64,000 nucleotides of DNA from Mycobacterium sp. Root135. GTDB taxonomy: Bacteria > Actinomycetota > Actinomycetes > Mycobacteriales > Mycobacteriaceae. This document shows, piece by piece, positions 54,691 through 63,790 of this stretch (position 1 is its first letter; each line of letters opens with the position of its first letter). The translations under genes were made by a program, and so were the position numbers. The notes below the pieces were generated by a model, which was given only the letters and a program-made list of their open reading frames with translations, did no database searches and was not told the origin of the DNA. Location of the stretch: the NCBI RefSeq assembly GCF_001426545.1, contig NZ_LMEZ01000001.1:673397-737396 (forward strand), written 5' to 3'.

Positions 54691-56120
54691 CCGACGGCGC
54701 CTTCCATCTGGAGCTCGATCAGCCGGTTGAGCTCCAACGCGTATTCCATCGGAAGCTCCTTGGCGATGGGCTCGACGAAGCCGCGCACCACCATGGCCAT
54801 GGCCTCGTCCTCGGTCATGCCGCGGCTCATCAGGTAGAAGAGCTGATCGGCGCTGACCTTGGAGACGGTGGCCTCATGGCCCATCGTCACGTCATCCTCG
54901 CGGATGTCGACGTACGGGTAGGTGTCGCTGCGGCTGATCGAATCCACCAGCAGCGCATCGCACTTCACGCTGGACCTGGAGCCGTGTGCGCCCTTGTTGA
55001 TCTGGACGAGGCCGCGGTAGGACGCCCGGCCACCGCCGCGGGCGACGGACTTGGACACGATGTTGCTCGACGTGTTGGGCGCCAGGTGCAGCATCTTGGC
55101 GCCGGTGTCCTGGTGCTGACCCTCGCCGGCGAACGCCACCGAGAGCACCTCGCCCTTGGCGTGCTCACCGGTCATCCACACGGCCGGGTACTTCATGGTG
55201 ACCTTGGAGCCGATGTTGCCGTCGACCCACTCCATGGTGGCGCCGGCCTCGGCGCGCGCCCGCTTGGTGACCAGGTTGTAGACGTTGTTCGACCAGTTCT
55301 GGATGGTCGTGTAGCGGCACCGGCCGCCAGGCTTGACGATGATCTCGACGACCGCGGAGTGCAGCGAGTCGCTCTTATAGATCGGCGCCGTGCAGCCCTC
55401 GACGTAGTGCACGTAGGCATCCTCGTCGACGATGATCAGCGTGCGCTCGAACTGGCCCATGTTCTCGGTGTTGATCCGGAAGTAGGCCTGCAGCGGGATG
55501 TCGACGTGTACGCCCTTGGGGACGTAGATGAACGATCCGCCGGACCACACCGCGGTGTTCAGCGCCGAGAACTTGTTGTCCCCGGCCGGAATCACGGTGC
55601 CGAAGTACTTCTGGAACAGCTCGGGATGCTGCTTCAGCGCGGAGTCGGTGTCGAGGAAGATGACGCCGAGCGCCTCCAGATCCTCACGGATCGAGTGGTA
55701 GACGACCTCGGACTCGTACTGCGCGGCGACGCCGGACACCAGACGCTGCTTCTCGGCCTCCGGGATGCCGAGGCGGTCGTAGGTGTTCTTGATGTCGGCG
55801 GGCAGGTCGTCCCACGTGGCGGCCTGCTTCTCACTGGACCGCACGAAGTACTTGATGTTGTCGAAGAAGATGCCCTCGAGGTCGGAACCCCAGTTCGGCA
55901 TCGGCTTCTTACCGAAGGTGCGCAGCGCCTTGAGGCGCATGTCGAGCATCCACTGCGGTTCGCTCTTCTTGCTGGAGATGTCGCGCACGACGGCCTCGGA
56001 CAAGCCGCGCTGCGCGCTGGCACCGGCAACGTCGGAGTCCGACCAGCCGTACCCGTACGTACCCAGTGAGGCGATGGTCTCCTCTTGAGTCAGCTGAGGC
56101 GCTTCGGGTGTGGTCGTCAT
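54687..56120 (-). CDS. sufB: Fe-S scaffold protein SufB (intein-free)
   Basis: Core scaffold on which the cluster is built (477 residues). It has the SufB signature [19 protein letters not shown] and a C-terminal [22 protein letters not shown] with the conserved Glu. The start is the ATG with AAGGAG seven bases upstream; the sufR stop overlaps it. In M. tuberculosis (Rv1461, about 846 residues) and M. leprae an intein interrupts this gene; here the reading frame is continuous. Confidence 0.97.
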   Translation of the reverse strand: MTTTPEAPQLTQEETIASLGTYGYGWSDSDVAGASAQRGLSEAVVRDISSKKSEPQWMLDMRLKALRTFGKKPMPNWGSDLEGIFFDNIKYFVRSSEKQAATWDDLPADIKNTYDRLGIPEAEKQRLVSGVAAQYESEVVYHSIREDLEALGVIFLDTDSALKQHPELFQKYFGTVIPAGDNKFSALNTAVWSGGSFIYVPKGVHVDIPLQAYFRINTENMGQFERTLIIVDEDAYVHYVEGCTAPIYKSDSLHSAVVEIIVKPGGRCRYTTIQNWSNNVYNLVTKRARAEAGATMEWVDGNIGSKVTMKYPAVWMTGEHAKGEVLSVAFAGEGQHQDTGAKMLHLAPNTSSNIVSKSVARGGGRASYRGLVQINKGAHGSRSSVKCDALLVDSISRSDTYPYVDIREDDVTMGHEATVSKVSADQLFYLMSRGMTEDEAMAMVVRGFVEPIAKELPMEYALELNRLIELQMEGAVG

Positions 56121-56860
56121 GTCGACGCTCCTTGATTCTCGATGGCTGATTGGTGCGATTCGGCGCGGGCCGTGCGCCGGGCGGGCTCGGGGATGAGCGG
56201 TACGTGCGTGGTGCACGCACCGTTGCCGTTGACGATGGTCGCCAACCTCTGTACGTGGGTTCCCAGGATGTCGGAGAACGCTTCCCGCTCGGCTTCACAC
56301 AGCTCGGGGAACTCCTCGGCGACGTGTGACACCGGGCAATGATGCTGGCAGATCTGCACGCCGTCGATCGGGCCGGTGACCCGCGTCGTCGTGGTGGCGT
56401 ATCCGGCGCCGGTGAGAGCGACGGCCACCCGGTCGGCTGCCGTGGCGACGTCACCACCGGCCGTCCTGGTCGTGACGCCGGACAGGATGGTGTCGATGCG
56501 GCGTCGCGCAAAGGTGCGGATGGCGTCGTCGCCGCCTACCTCGCGCAGCTGCCGCATGGCGGCCACGGCAAGATCGTCGTAGGCGTGGTCCAGCTTGGCC
56601 CGCCCTGCGGCGGTCAGCCGGTACCGCTTGGCGGGACGTCCCCGCCCGTGGTGTTCCCACGAAGCTGCGGCGTTGGATTCCGCATCGCCGCCGTCGACCA
56701 ACGCGTCGAGGTGCCTGCGCACCCCAGCTGCGGAGATGCCCAGCCGATCGCCGATGTCGCCGGCGGTCGTCGGGCCTTCGAGCAGCAGTTGCACGATGGA
56801 GCGACGGGTGTGTCCGTCGGAGGTCGACGTGGCACCGACGGACGAACCGCCAGCAGCCAT
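56117..56860 (-). CDS. sufR: Fe-S responsive transcriptional repressor SufR
   Basis: A 247-residue regulator with an N-terminal winged HTH ([23 protein letters not shown], then [12 protein letters not shown]) and wing [11 protein letters not shown]. The C-terminal cysteine cluster is CQHHC followed by ELCEAE, as in [4Fe-4S] SufR proteins. An ATG at 56860 is preferred; a GTG at 56881 lies inside a perfect palindrome, probably its operator. Corresponds to Rv1460. Represses the suf operon when clusters are sufficient. Confidence 0.92.
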   Translation of the reverse strand: MAAGGSSVGATSTSDGHTRRSIVQLLLEGPTTAGDIGDRLGISAAGVRRHLDALVDGGDAESNAAASWEHHGRGRPAKRYRLTAAGRAKLDHAYDDLAVAAMRQLREVGGDDAIRTFARRRIDTILSGVTTRTAGGDVATAADRVAVALTGAGYATTTTRVTGPIDGVQICQHHCPVSHVAEEFPELCEAEREAFSDILGTHVQRLATIVNGNGACTTHVPLIPEPARRTARAESHQSAIENQGAST

Positions 56861-56877
56861 TGCCTCCGCGCGGATTT

Positions 56878-56894
56878 TCACAACACCATTGTGA
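56878..56894. promoter_or_regulatory. Palindrome TCACAA-N5-TTGTGA, candidate SufR operator
   Basis: Perfect 6-bp inverted repeat with a 5-bp spacer, 18 bp before the sufR start. SufR of M. tuberculosis is reported to bind an interrupted palindrome with a TGTGA half-site at its own promoter. The half-site and location agree, so autoregulation is likely. Confidence 0.6.
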
Positions 56895-56945
56895 CGGAAT
56901 TCGACTAACGGTGCTAGCAAGGCAACCCTTAGGTGGCCCACTTAC

Positions 56946-56951
56946 TACGCT
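56946..56951 (+). promoter_or_regulatory. Candidate -10 box of mptB (leaderless)
   Basis: TACGCT ends six bases before the ATG at 56958, and no Shine-Dalgarno precedes the ATG. The geometry is that of a leaderless mRNA. Confidence 0.5.
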
Positions 56952-56957
56952 GCACTG

Positions 56958-58667
56958 ATGGCCACCCGTCCGTCGATGAGCACCGCCGTGGCGCGGTGGC
57001 ACGCCGACGAGACGACGGTCGGATCCCCGCTGATCGGCTCCGACGTGGCGTTCCTGCGGCGTACCCGGGTGTTCGGCGCCACCGGAACGGTGCTGATGGC
57101 CATCGGCGCACTGGGCGCCGGGGCACGTCCGGTGGTCCAGGATCCGACGTTCGGAGTACGCCTACTCAATCTTCCCTCCCGCATCCAGACCGTGTCGCTG
57201 ACCATGACCACCACCGGCGCGGTGATGATGGCGCTGGCCTGGCTGATGCTCGGCCGATTCGCGCTTGGCAGCCGACGCATGTCCCGCAGCCAGTTGGACC
57301 GCACCCTGCTCATCTGGGCGCTGCCGCTGCTGTTCGCCCCGCCGATGTACAGCAAGGACGTCTACTCCTACCTCGCGCAGAGTCAGATCGCCCGCCTCGG
57401 CCTCGATCCGTATCGCGTCGGACCCGCGCCCGGGCTCGGACTCGACCATGTCTTCACCCTGTCGGTGCCGAGCCTGTGGCGCGAGACACCCGCGCCGTAC
57501 GGCCCGCTGTTCCTCTGGATCGGCAGGGGCATCTCGGAGATCACCGGCGACAACATCGTCGCGGCCGTCCTGTGTCACCGACTGGTCGTCCTCGGCGGCG
57601 TTGGGCTGATCGTGTGGGCCACTCCGCGGTTGGCGCGCCGGTGCGGTGTCGCGGAGGTCAGCGCCCTGTGGCTGGGACCGTGCAACCCGCTGCTGTTCAT
57701 GCACCTCGTCGCGGGCATCCACAACGAGGCGCTGATGCTCGGGCTGATGCTCACCGGCACCGAGTTCGCCCTGCGCGCCATCAGCCGCACCAGGGACAAC
57801 TACCCGGCCGGTCCGCTGGTGCCGCGGCCCCTGCACTGGCCGCGCGACCGCACCGCGTGGATGCGCTGGAAGCCGCTGGCGATGCTCATCGCCGGGACCG
57901 TGCTGATCACGATGGCCTCCCAGGTGAAGTTGCCAGCCCTGCTGGCGGTCGGATTCGTGGCGGTGGCGCTGGCCGCCAAGTGGGGCGGATCGTTCCGCGC
58001 CCTGCTCGTCGCCGGTGGCTCCGTCTCGGCCATCACGGTCGCCGTAACGGTGTTGATCGGGTGGGCCAGCGGCCTGGGGTTCGGCTGGCTGTTCACCCTC
58101 GGCACCGCCAACGTCGTGCGGTCGTGGATGTCACCGCCGACGCTCATCGCGCTCGGTACCGGCCAGGTCGGCAACCTGCTGGGGTTGGGCGACCACACCA
58201 CCGCGGTCCTTGGCCTGACCCGTGCCATCGGTGTGATCATCATCGCAGTGCTGGTGACGTGGCTCCTGCTGTCGGTGCTGCGCGGCCGACTGCACCCCGT
58301 CGGCGGCCTCGGCGTGGCTCTCGGCGTCACAGTCCTGCTCGCACCCGTCGTGCAGCCCTGGTACCTGCTGTGGGCGATCATCCCGCTGGCCACCTGGGCG
58401 TCCCGGCCGGGATTCCGCGGAACGGCGATCGCGATGACGCTGTTGGTGGGCATTTTCGGGCCGACCGCCAACGGCGACCGGTTCGCCCTCTTCCAGATCG
58501 TCGACGCCACGATTGCGAGCACGATGATCGTCGCGATCCTCATCGCCATCACCTACACGCGACTGCCGTGGCGCCCGTTGCCGGAGTCCGCCGGCGGCGA
58601 CGGGCGGGCGTCGGTGCCACCGGTGCCACCGGTCGCCACCTCCGACGCCTACGCTGAGACACCGTGA
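56958..58667 (+). CDS. mptB: Alpha-1,6-mannopyranosyltransferase MptB
   Basis: GT-C family polyprenyl-phosphomannose-dependent transferase that starts the alpha-1,6-mannan backbone of lipomannan/lipoarabinomannan. The 569-residue protein has about 13 TM helices and the catalytic acidic motif in SKDVYSYLAQ in the first extracytoplasmic loop. Further conserved segments are WRETPAPYGPLFLW and VAGIHNEALMLG. The tail is Pro/Val-rich. Divergent from sufR as in M. tuberculosis (Rv1459c). The ABC transporter gene starts within its stop codon. Confidence 0.93.
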   Translation: MATRPSMSTAVARWHADETTVGSPLIGSDVAFLRRTRVFGATGTVLMAIGALGAGARPVVQDPTFGVRLLNLPSRIQTVSLTMTTTGAVMMALAWLMLGRFALGSRRMSRSQLDRTLLIWALPLLFAPPMYSKDVYSYLAQSQIARLGLDPYRVGPAPGLGLDHVFTLSVPSLWRETPAPYGPLFLWIGRGISEITGDNIVAAVLCHRLVVLGGVGLIVWATPRLARRCGVAEVSALWLGPCNPLLFMHLVAGIHNEALMLGLMLTGTEFALRAISRTRDNYPAGPLVPRPLHWPRDRTAWMRWKPLAMLIAGTVLITMASQVKLPALLAVGFVAVALAAKWGGSFRALLVAGGSVSAITVAVTVLIGWASGLGFGWLFTLGTANVVRSWMSPPTLIALGTGQVGNLLGLGDHTTAVLGLTRAIGVIIIAVLVTWLLLSVLRGRLHPVGGLGVALGVTVLLAPVVQPWYLLWAIIPLATWASRPGFRGTAIAMTLLVGIFGPTANGDRFALFQIVDATIASTMIVAILIAITYTRLPWRPLPESAGGDGRASVPPVPPVATSDAYAETP

Positions 58668-59629
58668 CCTCCCGTGACGCGGCAGTCGGCTCCTCGCGCG
58701 AGCGCTCGTCGGACACCCCCGTGCGGTTGCGCGGGGTCACCAAGCGCTACGGCTCGACAACCGCGGTGGACGGACTGGATCTGGACGTGCAACGCGCCGA
58801 GGTGTTGGCGCTGCTCGGACCCAACGGTGCAGGCAAGACGACGACCGTCGAGATGTGCGAGGGGTTCATCAAGCCCGACTCGGGGTCCATCGAAATCCTC
58901 GGCCTGGACCCGTTCGTCGACAACGCCCGACTCCGGGAACGCATCGGGGTGATGTTGCAGGGCGGTGGCGGCTATCCCGCGGCGCGGGCCGGGGAGATGC
59001 TCGATCTCGTCGCCGCCTACTCGGCCAATCCGTTGGACCCCGCGTGGCTGATGGACACCCTCGGCCTGACGGATGCGGCCAGGACCACCTACCGCAGACT
59101 CTCGGGCGGCCAGCAGCAACGACTGGCCCTGGCGTGTGCCGTGGTCGGGCGGCCCGAGCTGGTGTTCCTCGACGAGCCGACCGCCGGGATGGACGCCCAC
59201 GCGCGCATCGTCGTGTGGGATCTCATCGACGGTTTGCGGCGCGACGGCGTCACGATCGTGCTGACCACCCACCAGCTCACCGAGGCCGAGCAACTGGCGG
59301 ACCACTTGGTGATCGTCGACAACGGCGTCGCGGTGGCCAAGGGCACCCCCGCGGAGCTGATGGGGCGCGGCGCCGAGAACCAGCTGCGCTTCTCCGCGCC
59401 GCCGAAACTCGACCTGTCCCTGCTCATTTCGGCCCTGCCGGAGACCTACCTCGCCAGCGAGCTGAGCCCCGGGGAGTACCTCGTCGAGGGCTTGATCGAC
59501 CCGCAGGTGCTGGCCACCGTCACCGCCTGGTGCGCCCGGCTGAACGTGCTGGCCACCGACATGCGGGTCGAGCAGCGCAGCCTCGAGGACGTGTTCCTCG
59601 ACATCACCGGGCGGGAGCTTCGTTCGTGA
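58664..59629 (+). CDS. ABC transporter ATP-binding protein (Rv1458c-like)
   Basis: A 321-residue ABC-2 type ATPase: Walker A GPNGAGKTTT, signature LSGGQQQR, Walker B LVFLDEPTAGMD, H-loop LTTHQL, and a C-terminal extension ending SLEDVFLDITGREL. The GTG overlaps the mptB stop (GTGA). With the following permease it forms an exporter conserved beside mptB in mycobacteria. The substrate is unknown. Its location suggests an envelope glycan or lipid precursor. Confidence 0.93.
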   Translation: MTSRDAAVGSSRERSSDTPVRLRGVTKRYGSTTAVDGLDLDVQRAEVLALLGPNGAGKTTTVEMCEGFIKPDSGSIEILGLDPFVDNARLRERIGVMLQGGGGYPAARAGEMLDLVAAYSANPLDPAWLMDTLGLTDAARTTYRRLSGGQQQRLALACAVVGRPELVFLDEPTAGMDAHARIVVWDLIDGLRRDGVTIVLTTHQLTEAEQLADHLVIVDNGVAVAKGTPAELMGRGAENQLRFSAPPKLDLSLLISALPETYLASELSPGEYLVEGLIDPQVLATVTAWCARLNVLATDMRVEQRSLEDVFLDITGRELRS

Positions 59630-60414
59630 CCGTCAACCGCTTCGAGCCGGGCACGTTCACCCCGGACCCGCGACCGGCGAGCGTGCCGAGCATGCTTGCC
59701 GCGCAATTCCGCCTCGAGCTCAAGCTGCTGCTGCGCAACGGCGAACAGCTGCTGCTGACGATGTTCATCCCGATCACCCTGCTGGTCGGGCTGACGCTCC
59801 TGCCGCTTGGCTCGTTCGGTCCGAACCGGGCGGCGACGTTCGCGCCTCCGATCATGGCGCTCGCCGTCATTTCGACGGCGTTCACCGGTCAGGCCATCGC
59901 GGTCGCCTTCGACCGCAGGTACGGCGCCTTGAAACGCCTCGGGGCGACGGCACTGCCCGTGTGGGGCATCATCGCCGGAAAGTCGCTCGCCGTCGTCACC
60001 GTCGTGTTCCTGCAGTCGATGCTGTTGGGCGCCATCGGGATTGGGTTGGGCTGGCGCCCGGCCGTCGCCGGGCTGGCGCTCGGGGCGCTGATCATCGCGC
60101 TTGGCACGGCCGCCTTCGCCGCCCTCGGACTGCTGCTCGGCGGCACGCTGAAGGCAGAGATCGTGCTGGCGATCGCGAACCTGCTGTGGTTCGTGTTCGC
60201 CGGGTTGGGCGCGCTCACCCTGGAGAGCGACCTCGGCGGCGGAGTGGTCTCGCAGACCGTTCGGTTCGTCGCCAGGCTCACCCCCTCCGGCGCGCTGACC
60301 GAGGCCCTCGGACAGGCCATGACCGTGTCGGTCGACTGGTTCGGGGTGGCGGTGCTGGCCGCCTGGGGCGCGCTGGCCGGGCTGTGCGCGTTGCGCTGGT
60401 TCCGGTTCACCTGA
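59626..60414 (+). CDS. ABC-2 type permease (Rv1457c-like)
   Basis: A 262-residue membrane protein with six predicted helices. A cytoplasmic N-terminal segment of about 38 residues precedes TM1 (LLLTMFIPITLLVGLTLL). The GTG start overlaps the ATPase stop. Longer in-frame extensions belong to the overlapping ATPase gene. It forms a two-component exporter with the ATPase; no second permease follows, so it probably acts as a homodimer. Confidence 0.88.
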   Translation: MTVNRFEPGTFTPDPRPASVPSMLAAQFRLELKLLLRNGEQLLLTMFIPITLLVGLTLLPLGSFGPNRAATFAPPIMALAVISTAFTGQAIAVAFDRRYGALKRLGATALPVWGIIAGKSLAVVTVVFLQSMLLGAIGIGLGWRPAVAGLALGALIIALGTAAFAALGLLLGGTLKAEIVLAIANLLWFVFAGLGALTLESDLGGGVVSQTVRFVARLTPSGALTEALGQAMTVSVDWFGVAVLAAWGALAGLCALRWFRFT

Positions 60415-60423
60415 CCGCCCCCT

Positions 60424-60438
60424 ACTACGGCGTGTAGT
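60424..60438. promoter_or_regulatory. Inverted repeat ACTAC-N5-GTAGT upstream of ctaA
   Basis: A perfect 5-5-5 dyad lies 11 bp upstream of the putative -10 box of ctaA, overlapping the -35 region. TACTA/TAGTA-type dyads are typical targets of BlaI/MecI-family repressors; the actual regulator is unknown. Confidence 0.4.
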
Positions 60439-60449
60439 TAGAGCTGCTC

Positions 60450-60455
60450 TACGAT
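60450..60455 (+). promoter_or_regulatory. Candidate -10 box of ctaA (leaderless)
   Basis: TACGAT ends six bases before the ATG; the same geometry is seen at mptB and at the ATP-grasp gene. Confidence 0.5.
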
Positions 60456-60461
60456 CGGGCC

Positions 60462-61433
60462 ATGGCCGTCGGAAGCTCACTGCTGCGGGTCGTGGACGTG
60501 CTTCCCCTCCCCACTCTGCGCACCCAGCGCATGATCGCCGCGGCCGTCGTCTTCACCCAGGGCGGCATCGCCGTCACCGGTGCGATCGTCCGCGTCACCG
60601 CCTCGGGTCTCGGCTGCCCCACCTGGCCGCAGTGCTTCCCAGGCAGCTTCGTTCCCGTCCCCGTGGCCGAGGTGCCGATCGTCCATCAGGCCGTCGAGTT
60701 CGGGAACCGGTTGATCACGTTCCTGGTCGTCTTGACGGCGGCCCTGGCCGTGCTCGCGGTCGTCCGGGCGCGGCGGCGCCGAGAGGTGGTCGTCTACGCC
60801 TGCCTCATGCCCGCGTCGACGGTGCTGCAAGCCGTGCTCGGCGGCATCACGGTGCTCACCGGGCTGCTGTGGTGGACCGTCGCGATACACCTCCTGGTGT
60901 CCATGGCGATGGTCTGGCTGTCGGTGCTGTTGTTCGTCAAGATTGGCGAGCCGGACGACGGGGTGGCCGCGTTGGCGGTACCGAATCCGTTGCGCCAGTT
61001 GACCGTCCTCTGCGGCATGGCCCTGGCCGTCGTCCTCGTCACCGGCACGATGGTCACCGGAGCGGGTCCACACGCCGGCGACAAGAGCGTCGACGCGCCG
61101 GTGCCCAGACTGATGCTCGACATCGTCACCCTCGTCTACCGGCACGCGGCACTGGTCACGGCCTACCTGTGCCTGCTGATCGGTCTTGCCTTCGCGCTGC
61201 TCGCCGTGCGCGCCCCGCGACCCGTCACGATGCGCGTCGTCGTGCTGCTCGTTCTGGTCGCCTTGCAGGGCATGGTCGGCACCGTGCAGTTCTTCACCGG
61301 GGTGCCAGCCGCACTGGTGGCGGTGCACGTCGCGGGCGCCGCCATCTGCACGGCCGCCACGGCAGCCCTATGGGCGTCGATGCGCCCCCGCTCGCTTGCC
61401 GAGCGGCCCGAGACCCAACCGCTCGAGGGCTGA
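60462..61433 (+). CDS. ctaA: Heme A synthase CtaA
   Basis: Oxidises heme O to heme A for cytochrome aa3. The 323-residue protein has eight TM helices in two related four-helix halves. Heme-ligand histidines are in HQAVEFGNR, VAIHLLVS, YRHAALVT and AVHVAGAA, and the redox-active Cys pair is in GLGCPTWPQCFPG of the first external loop. The 3' end overlaps the convergent ATP-grasp gene by 66 bp. ctaB lies 2.4 kb to the right. Confidence 0.95.
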   Translation: MAVGSSLLRVVDVLPLPTLRTQRMIAAAVVFTQGGIAVTGAIVRVTASGLGCPTWPQCFPGSFVPVPVAEVPIVHQAVEFGNRLITFLVVLTAALAVLAVVRARRRREVVVYACLMPASTVLQAVLGGITVLTGLLWWTVAIHLLVSMAMVWLSVLLFVKIGEPDDGVAALAVPNPLRQLTVLCGMALAVVLVTGTMVTGAGPHAGDKSVDAPVPRLMLDIVTLVYRHAALVTAYLCLLIGLAFALLAVRAPRPVTMRVVVLLVLVALQGMVGTVQFFTGVPAALVAVHVAGAAICTAATAALWASMRPRSLAERPETQPLEG

Positions 61434-62321
61434 CTCCACCCCCAGCGCGAACTCGCGCTGCTGAAGGCCCCTGGCCGTCTCGTCGAGCTGGCGCCAGCCC
61501 AACGACGGTTCGACGAGTTCCAGTTCCAACAGCCGCGGGTCGTCCGGGCCGCCGATGACGTCGACGCGCGCGTAGAGGAACTGCTCGACGTCGAGGTCCA
61601 GCCGGGCCGCCGCCGCGGCGAGCGCGGCGTGCCCGACGTCCCACAGCTCGAAGTCCGGCTCGGCCGGCCGAAGGGTTTCCTCCGCGAAGGTGCCGGACGC
61701 GTCGAGCGCGGCCAGTTCACCGGGCGGCGGGAGCAGCGGACCCTTGTTGAACGCGTGGGACTGCCGCCCGGCGATGAACACCAGGGCGGTCTCGCCGTCG
61801 GCGATCCGCGGGTCGTAGGGCTGCACCAGCGCGGTGTGGCCGTCGGCCTGCAGGGCCTGCGCGTGCCCGCGGGCCTGCTCGGCGTCGGTGAACCGTTGCG
61901 CCCCCACCGAACCCGCCCCGACGGCGGGTTTGACCACCACCTGCCCGTCGGGAATCCGGACGGACTCCCCCGGCCCGAAGAACGCGCTCGGGACGACGGG
62001 GACACCCGCGGTCTCCAGATCGGCGAGGTATCGCTTGTCGGTGTTCCACGCCACCACGGCGGGGGCGTTGACGAGATTCGGAACGCGCTCGGTCCAGGCG
62101 AGGAACTCGTCGAGCCGCTCCGTGTAATCCCACGTCGCCCGCGGGATGACGAGGTCGGCCTCCAGAGTCTCCGGGTCGTCCCAGGACAGCCACCGGGCGT
62201 GCAGACCTCGCGACCTCAGCGCCGGAATCAGGCCGGCATCGTCGCCGTCACCCTCAATGAGAGCGCTGCAACCTGCGAGGACGATGCGGGGATGCCCAAC
62301 GTCGGGCCGTGCGAGCTTCAC
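61368..62321 (-). CDS. ATP-grasp domain protein (Rv1455-like)
   Basis: A 317-residue protein with the ATP-grasp fold: an N-terminal pre-ATP-grasp region (IVLAGCSALIEG, DLVIPRATWDYTERLDEFLAW), then VVKPAVGAGSVGA (P-loop-like), TALVQPYDPRI and a C-terminal LLELELVEPSLGW with the metal-binding Glu residues. Related to glutathione-synthetase-like ligases; the substrate is unknown. The GTG start is supported by a TATCAT box six bases upstream. Its 3' end overlaps ctaA. Confidence 0.85.
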   Translation of the reverse strand: MKLARPDVGHPRIVLAGCSALIEGDGDDAGLIPALRSRGLHARWLSWDDPETLEADLVIPRATWDYTERLDEFLAWTERVPNLVNAPAVVAWNTDKRYLADLETAGVPVVPSAFFGPGESVRIPDGQVVVKPAVGAGSVGAQRFTDAEQARGHAQALQADGHTALVQPYDPRIADGETALVFIAGRQSHAFNKGPLLPPPGELAALDASGTFAEETLRPAEPDFELWDVGHAALAAAAARLDLDVEQFLYARVDVIGGPDDPRLLELELVEPSLGWRQLDETARGLQQREFALGVESALERLGLGPLGKRAGAHRRP

Positions 62322-62327
62322 GTTGGA

Positions 62328-62333
62328 ATGATA
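62328..62333 (-). promoter_or_regulatory. Candidate -10 box of the ATP-grasp gene (leaderless)
   Basis: TATCAT on the minus strand ends six bases before GTG 62321. It lies inside the 18-bp gap to the divergent qor start. Confidence 0.5.
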
Positions 62334-62339
62334 GGTGGC

Positions 62340-63350
62340 ATGTACGCGATCGAAGTGAAAGAAACCGGCGGCCCCGAAGTCCTCTCCTACGTCGAGAAGC
62401 CCGAACCGACACCCGGCCCCGGGCAGGTGTTGATCAAGGCCGACGCCATCGGCGTCAATTTCATCGACACCTATTTCAGATCCGGCCTGTACCCGCGGCC
62501 GCTCCCGTTCGTCGTCGGCACCGAGGTGTGCGGCACGGTGGCCGCCGTCGGCGACGACGTCGCGGCCCTCAACGTCGGTGATCGCGTCGTCACGGCCCAG
62601 GCCGACGGCGCGTACGCCGAGTACACCGTCGCGCCAGCCGACTTCGTGGCCTACGTGCCGGACGCCGTCTCCGCCGAAGTCGCGGCGTCCTCGCTGCTGA
62701 AGGGCATGACTGCGCACTACCTGCTCAAGTCCCTCTACCCCGTTCAGCAGGGCGACACGATCCTGGTGCACGCCGGCGCGGGCGGTGTCGGCCTGATCCT
62801 CACGCAGTGGGCGACCAGCATGGCGGTCAAGGTCATCTCCACCGTCTCGACGAAGGCGAAGGCCGAGCTGTCCCGGCAAGCCGGCGCGGTGGAGGTGCTG
62901 GACTACCCCGACGACACCGGCGGGCAGGAGCGAAGCGACCGGGGGATGTCAGCGGCGGAGTTCGGCGCCAGGATCAAGGAGCTCACCGGCGGCAACGGCG
63001 TCGCCGCCGTGTACGACGGGGTCGGTGCGTCGACCTTCGAGGCCAGCCTTGCCAGCCTGGCCGTCCGGGGCACGCTCGCGCTGTTCGGCGCATCCAGCGG
63101 CCCCGTGCCCCCGTTCGACCCGCAACGCCTGAACAGTGCGGGCTCGCTGTTCCTGACCCGGCCAACGTTGGCGCACTACACCCGCACCGCGGACGAGTTC
63201 TCCTGGCGAGCGGGCGAACTACTCGACGCGATTGCCACGGGGACGCTGTCGATCACCGTCAGCGAGCGCTACGCGCTGGCCGACGCGGGCAGGGCGCACG
63301 GCGATCTGCAGGGCCGCAAGACGGTCGGCTCCGTGGCGTTGGTTCCGTAG
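62340..63350 (+). CDS. qor: NADPH:quinone oxidoreductase (zinc-free MDR)
   Basis: A 336-residue medium-chain dehydrogenase/reductase without zinc ligands. It has the N-terminal AIGVNFIDTYFRSG signature of quinone oxidoreductases and the NADPH motif HAGAGGVGLILTQWA. The start is at MYAIEVKETGG, as in the M. tuberculosis homologue (Rv1454c). An ATG four codons upstream is possible. Residues near 195-205 (GGQERSDRGMSA) are encoded by a copy of the dispersed 32-nt repeat and form an insertion before the AAEFGARIKEL helix. Confidence 0.92.
   Translation: MYAIEVKETGGPEVLSYVEKPEPTPGPGQVLIKADAIGVNFIDTYFRSGLYPRPLPFVVGTEVCGTVAAVGDDVAALNVGDRVVTAQADGAYAEYTVAPADFVAYVPDAVSAEVAASSLLKGMTAHYLLKSLYPVQQGDTILVHAGAGGVGLILTQWATSMAVKVISTVSTKAKAELSRQAGAVEVLDYPDDTGGQERSDRGMSAAEFGARIKELTGGNGVAAVYDGVGASTFEASLASLAVRGTLALFGASSGPVPPFDPQRLNSAGSLFLTRPTLAHYTRTADEFSWRAGELLDAIATGTLSITVSERYALADAGRAHGDLQGRKTVGSVALVP
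62918..62949 (+). repeat. Dispersed 32-nt repeat copy inside qor
   Basis: Reads CGGCGGGCAGGAGCGA then AGCGACCGGGGGATGT. Identical at 30 of 32 positions to the copy upstream of the Rv1476-like gene, and sharing its core with the mutA copy. Confidence 0.8.
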
Positions 63351-63358
63351 CTCGCGAC

Positions 63359-63790
63359 GTGGCAGACGATCTGGTGGTCACCCGGACCTTCGTGGTGCCG
63401 GCAGCCGAACTCAGCGAACGCTTCTCGAGGTCGTCGGGTCCGGGTGGCCAGGGTGTGAACACCGCCGACAGCCGCGTCGAGCTGTCCTTCGACCTGGCTC
63501 GCTCGCCGTCGGTCCCGGAACGGCTGCGGTATCAGATGCTGTGCCGACTGCGCACCCGGCTGACCGGCGGCGTGCTGACGGTGACGGCCAGCGAGCATCG
63601 TGGTCAGCTGCAGAATCGGGCGGCTGCGCGCGAGCGGATGGCGCGCCTGCTGCGGGCGGCCGCGGCGGCTCCCCCGCCGACCCGTCGGCCGACGAAGCCG
63701 TCACGGGGTGCCAAGGAGCGCCGTCTCGTCGACAAGAAGCGACGAGGGGGCATCAAGGAGGGGCGCCGCGGGGGCTGGGACGCGAGCTAG
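63359..63790 (+). CDS. arfB: Alternative ribosome-rescue peptidyl-tRNA hydrolase ArfB (YaeJ)
   Basis: A 143-residue class-I release-factor-like protein with the catalytic GGQ in SSGPGGQGVN and a long basic C-terminal tail (about 105-143, Arg/Lys-rich) that enters the mRNA channel of stalled ribosomes. It lacks a codon-recognition domain, as ArfB should. The start is a GTG eight bases after the qor stop; an earlier in-frame start would overlap qor. It releases stalled peptidyl-tRNA when trans-translation fails. Confidence 0.9.
   Translation: MADDLVVTRTFVVPAAELSERFSRSSGPGGQGVNTADSRVELSFDLARSPSVPERLRYQMLCRLRTRLTGGVLTVTASEHRGQLQNRAAARERMARLLRAAAAAPPPTRRPTKPSRGAKERRLVDKKRRGGIKEGRRGGWDAS

Noticed and set aside
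56914..56932. CTAGCAAGGCAACCCTTAG in the sufR-mptB gap resembles an IdeR iron box
   Set aside because: Only about 7 of 19 positions match the iron-box consensus and the dyad symmetry is limited to the outer three bases.
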